DNA from: Oscillospiraceae bacterium
Lineage (GTDB): Bacteria; Bacillota_A; Clostridia; Oscillospirales; Ruminococcaceae
Assembly (NCBI GenBank): GCA_017848205.1
Contig: JAGDDO010000160.1
Location: forward strand, 1-13,320
Direction of reading: 5' to 3'
Length of the DNA: 13,320 nt
Under the pieces are notes generated by a model. The model was not told the origin of the DNA. It did no database searches and saw only the letters and a program-made list of their open reading frames with translations. This document shows, in pieces, positions 12,656 to 13,320 of the stretch. Positions within the stretch are counted from its first letter, which is position 1. Every line of letters starts with the position of its first letter. Both the position numbers and the translations under genes were made by a program.

Positions 12656-13320
12656 ATGGACTCGAAAAAGCCAAATCCGTTTGGAGAGCTTCTGAAAAAG
12701 CTCGTTTTTGAGGATGCAGAAGCCGAGACGGAAAATGAAACAGAAGAAATTCTCCACACCGGCACAGAAGCTGAATTTGAGTTTGGTGCGGAGAATAATG
12801 AAACCACGCCGGAACTTCAGGAATCAGAAGACATGGCATTTTCAGAAAGTGAAACCATCAGCGGAAAAACAGAAGAAGCCGCTGATCACGAAGAAGATGT
12901 TCCGGATTTCCTGAAGGAATTTGAAAAGGAAGCTGAAGAACTGGCTAAAAAAGATTTTTCATCACTTTCAGAAGAAAACGGTCCGGCAGCATCCGCTGAC
13001 GTTCCGGATGACTCTGATACCGAAACAGAAGATATTTCAGAAACTGACAGTGACAGTGAAGATCCGGAAAACGCTTCGGCAGAAACGGTCGAACCGATCA
13101 TTCCTGATACGGAAGACGAAATATCGGAAACACCTTCCGGAGAAGAATCTGAAACAGCAGATGAAAAGTCTGAAGATGAAAAATCAGAAGATGAAAAGAA
13201 ACCAATATTCTTCTCAGGTCCTGTATCTGACGATTCCCCGCCTTCAGCGTTCCGCGATCCTGACGATGAGATCTTCAGATACAATAGCCAGAGTTTCTCT
13301 TACAGAAGCACTGCAAAAAC
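12656..13320 (+). CDS. Acidic low-complexity protein of unknown function (3' truncated)
   Basis: The frame is open from ATG 12656 to the window end, at least 221 residues. AAGGAG sits 5 nt upstream and overlaps the rlmB stop region, 9 nt after that gene, so the two are surely co-transcribed. After a short basic-amphipathic start (MDSKKPNPFGELLKKL) the sequence is dominated by Glu, Asp, Ser and Thr, including an in-frame 15-bp repeat (DEKSE, 13160-13198) and a likely helix PDFLKEFEKEAEELAKK. No signal peptide or membrane segment is visible. From about 13200 the composition becomes less acidic and more aromatic (KPIFFSGPV, IFRYNSQSFSYRS), suggesting the approach to a folded domain or membrane anchor beyond the window. 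I do not recognise the family. Confidence 0.75.
   Translation, partial: MDSKKPNPFGELLKKLVFEDAEAETENETEEILHTGTEAEFEFGAENNETTPELQESEDMAFSESETISGKTEEAADHEEDVPDFLKEFEKEAEELAKKDFSSLSEENGPAASADVPDDSDTETEDISETDSDSEDPENASAETVEPIIPDTEDEISETPSGEESETADEKSEDEKSEDEKKPIFFSGPVSDDSPPSAFRDPDDEIFRYNSQSFSYRSTAK

Noticed and set aside
12886..13284. A 132-residue Ser-rich minus-strand frame
   Set aside because: GAA/TCA-rich codons of the acidic plus-strand gene read as Ser/Phe on the other strand; that gene has a good ribosome binding site and operon spacing, this frame does not.

Overview
The window looks like a chromosomal stretch from a low-to-moderate GC, Gram-positive anaerobe of the class Clostridia, most plausibly an Oscillospiraceae/Ruminococcus-type gut or rumen bacterium. 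This placement is inferred from several features: strong AGGAG-type ribosome binding sites, a sortase, an orphan sugar-type lipoprotein, a FapA/DUF342 protein, a cytoplasmic LacI-like/GGDEF protein, and Pro/Ala-rich and Glu-rich linkers. No rRNA, tRNA, CRISPR array, insertion sequence or phage gene was seen.

Layout. Positions 2-1165 (+) hold the C-terminal part of a larger phosphorelay protein: a Pro/Ala/Gln linker made of exact 57-bp repeats, then an Hpt domain and a helical tail. A hairpin follows, then a small membrane-anchored sortase (1287-1823, +). A bidirectional terminator separates it from a convergent NAD-dependent epimerase/dehydratase-type gene (1926-2885, -). A YhcC/TIGR01212-type radical SAM gene (3123-4067, +) runs convergently into a solute-binding lipoprotein gene (4087-5460, -), with a second shared terminator that contains the radical SAM stop codon.

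The minus-strand block 8232-4087 looks like one transcription unit with a near-consensus promoter at 8306-8334. It encodes a cytoplasmic LacI-like ligand-binding/GGDEF diguanylate cyclase, then a SmtB/CadC-type ArsR regulator 13 nt downstream, then the solute-binding lipoprotein 65 nt further on. It may couple small-molecule and metal sensing to c-di-GMP and to surface ligand capture. Upstream, also on the minus strand, is an OGG1-like 8-oxoguanine DNA glycosylase (8383-9201).

The most unusual non-coding element is at 9277-9370, between the glycosylase and a FapA/DUF342 gene (9519-11615, -). Seven same-strand 9-mers resembling DnaA boxes (TTTTCCACA/TTTTCAACA) are laid out with two-helical-turn phasing. 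It could be an origin, a DnaA-titrating or DnaA-reactivating site, or a DnaA-responsive regulatory region for the repair gene. A degenerate small ORF is the main alternative reading.

The FapA-like gene and rlmB diverge from an AT-rich region (11616-11890) that carries a strong promoter for each and a perfect 19-bp dyad. rlmB (11891-12646, +) is followed 9 nt later by the start of a very acidic protein that runs off the window (12656 onwards).
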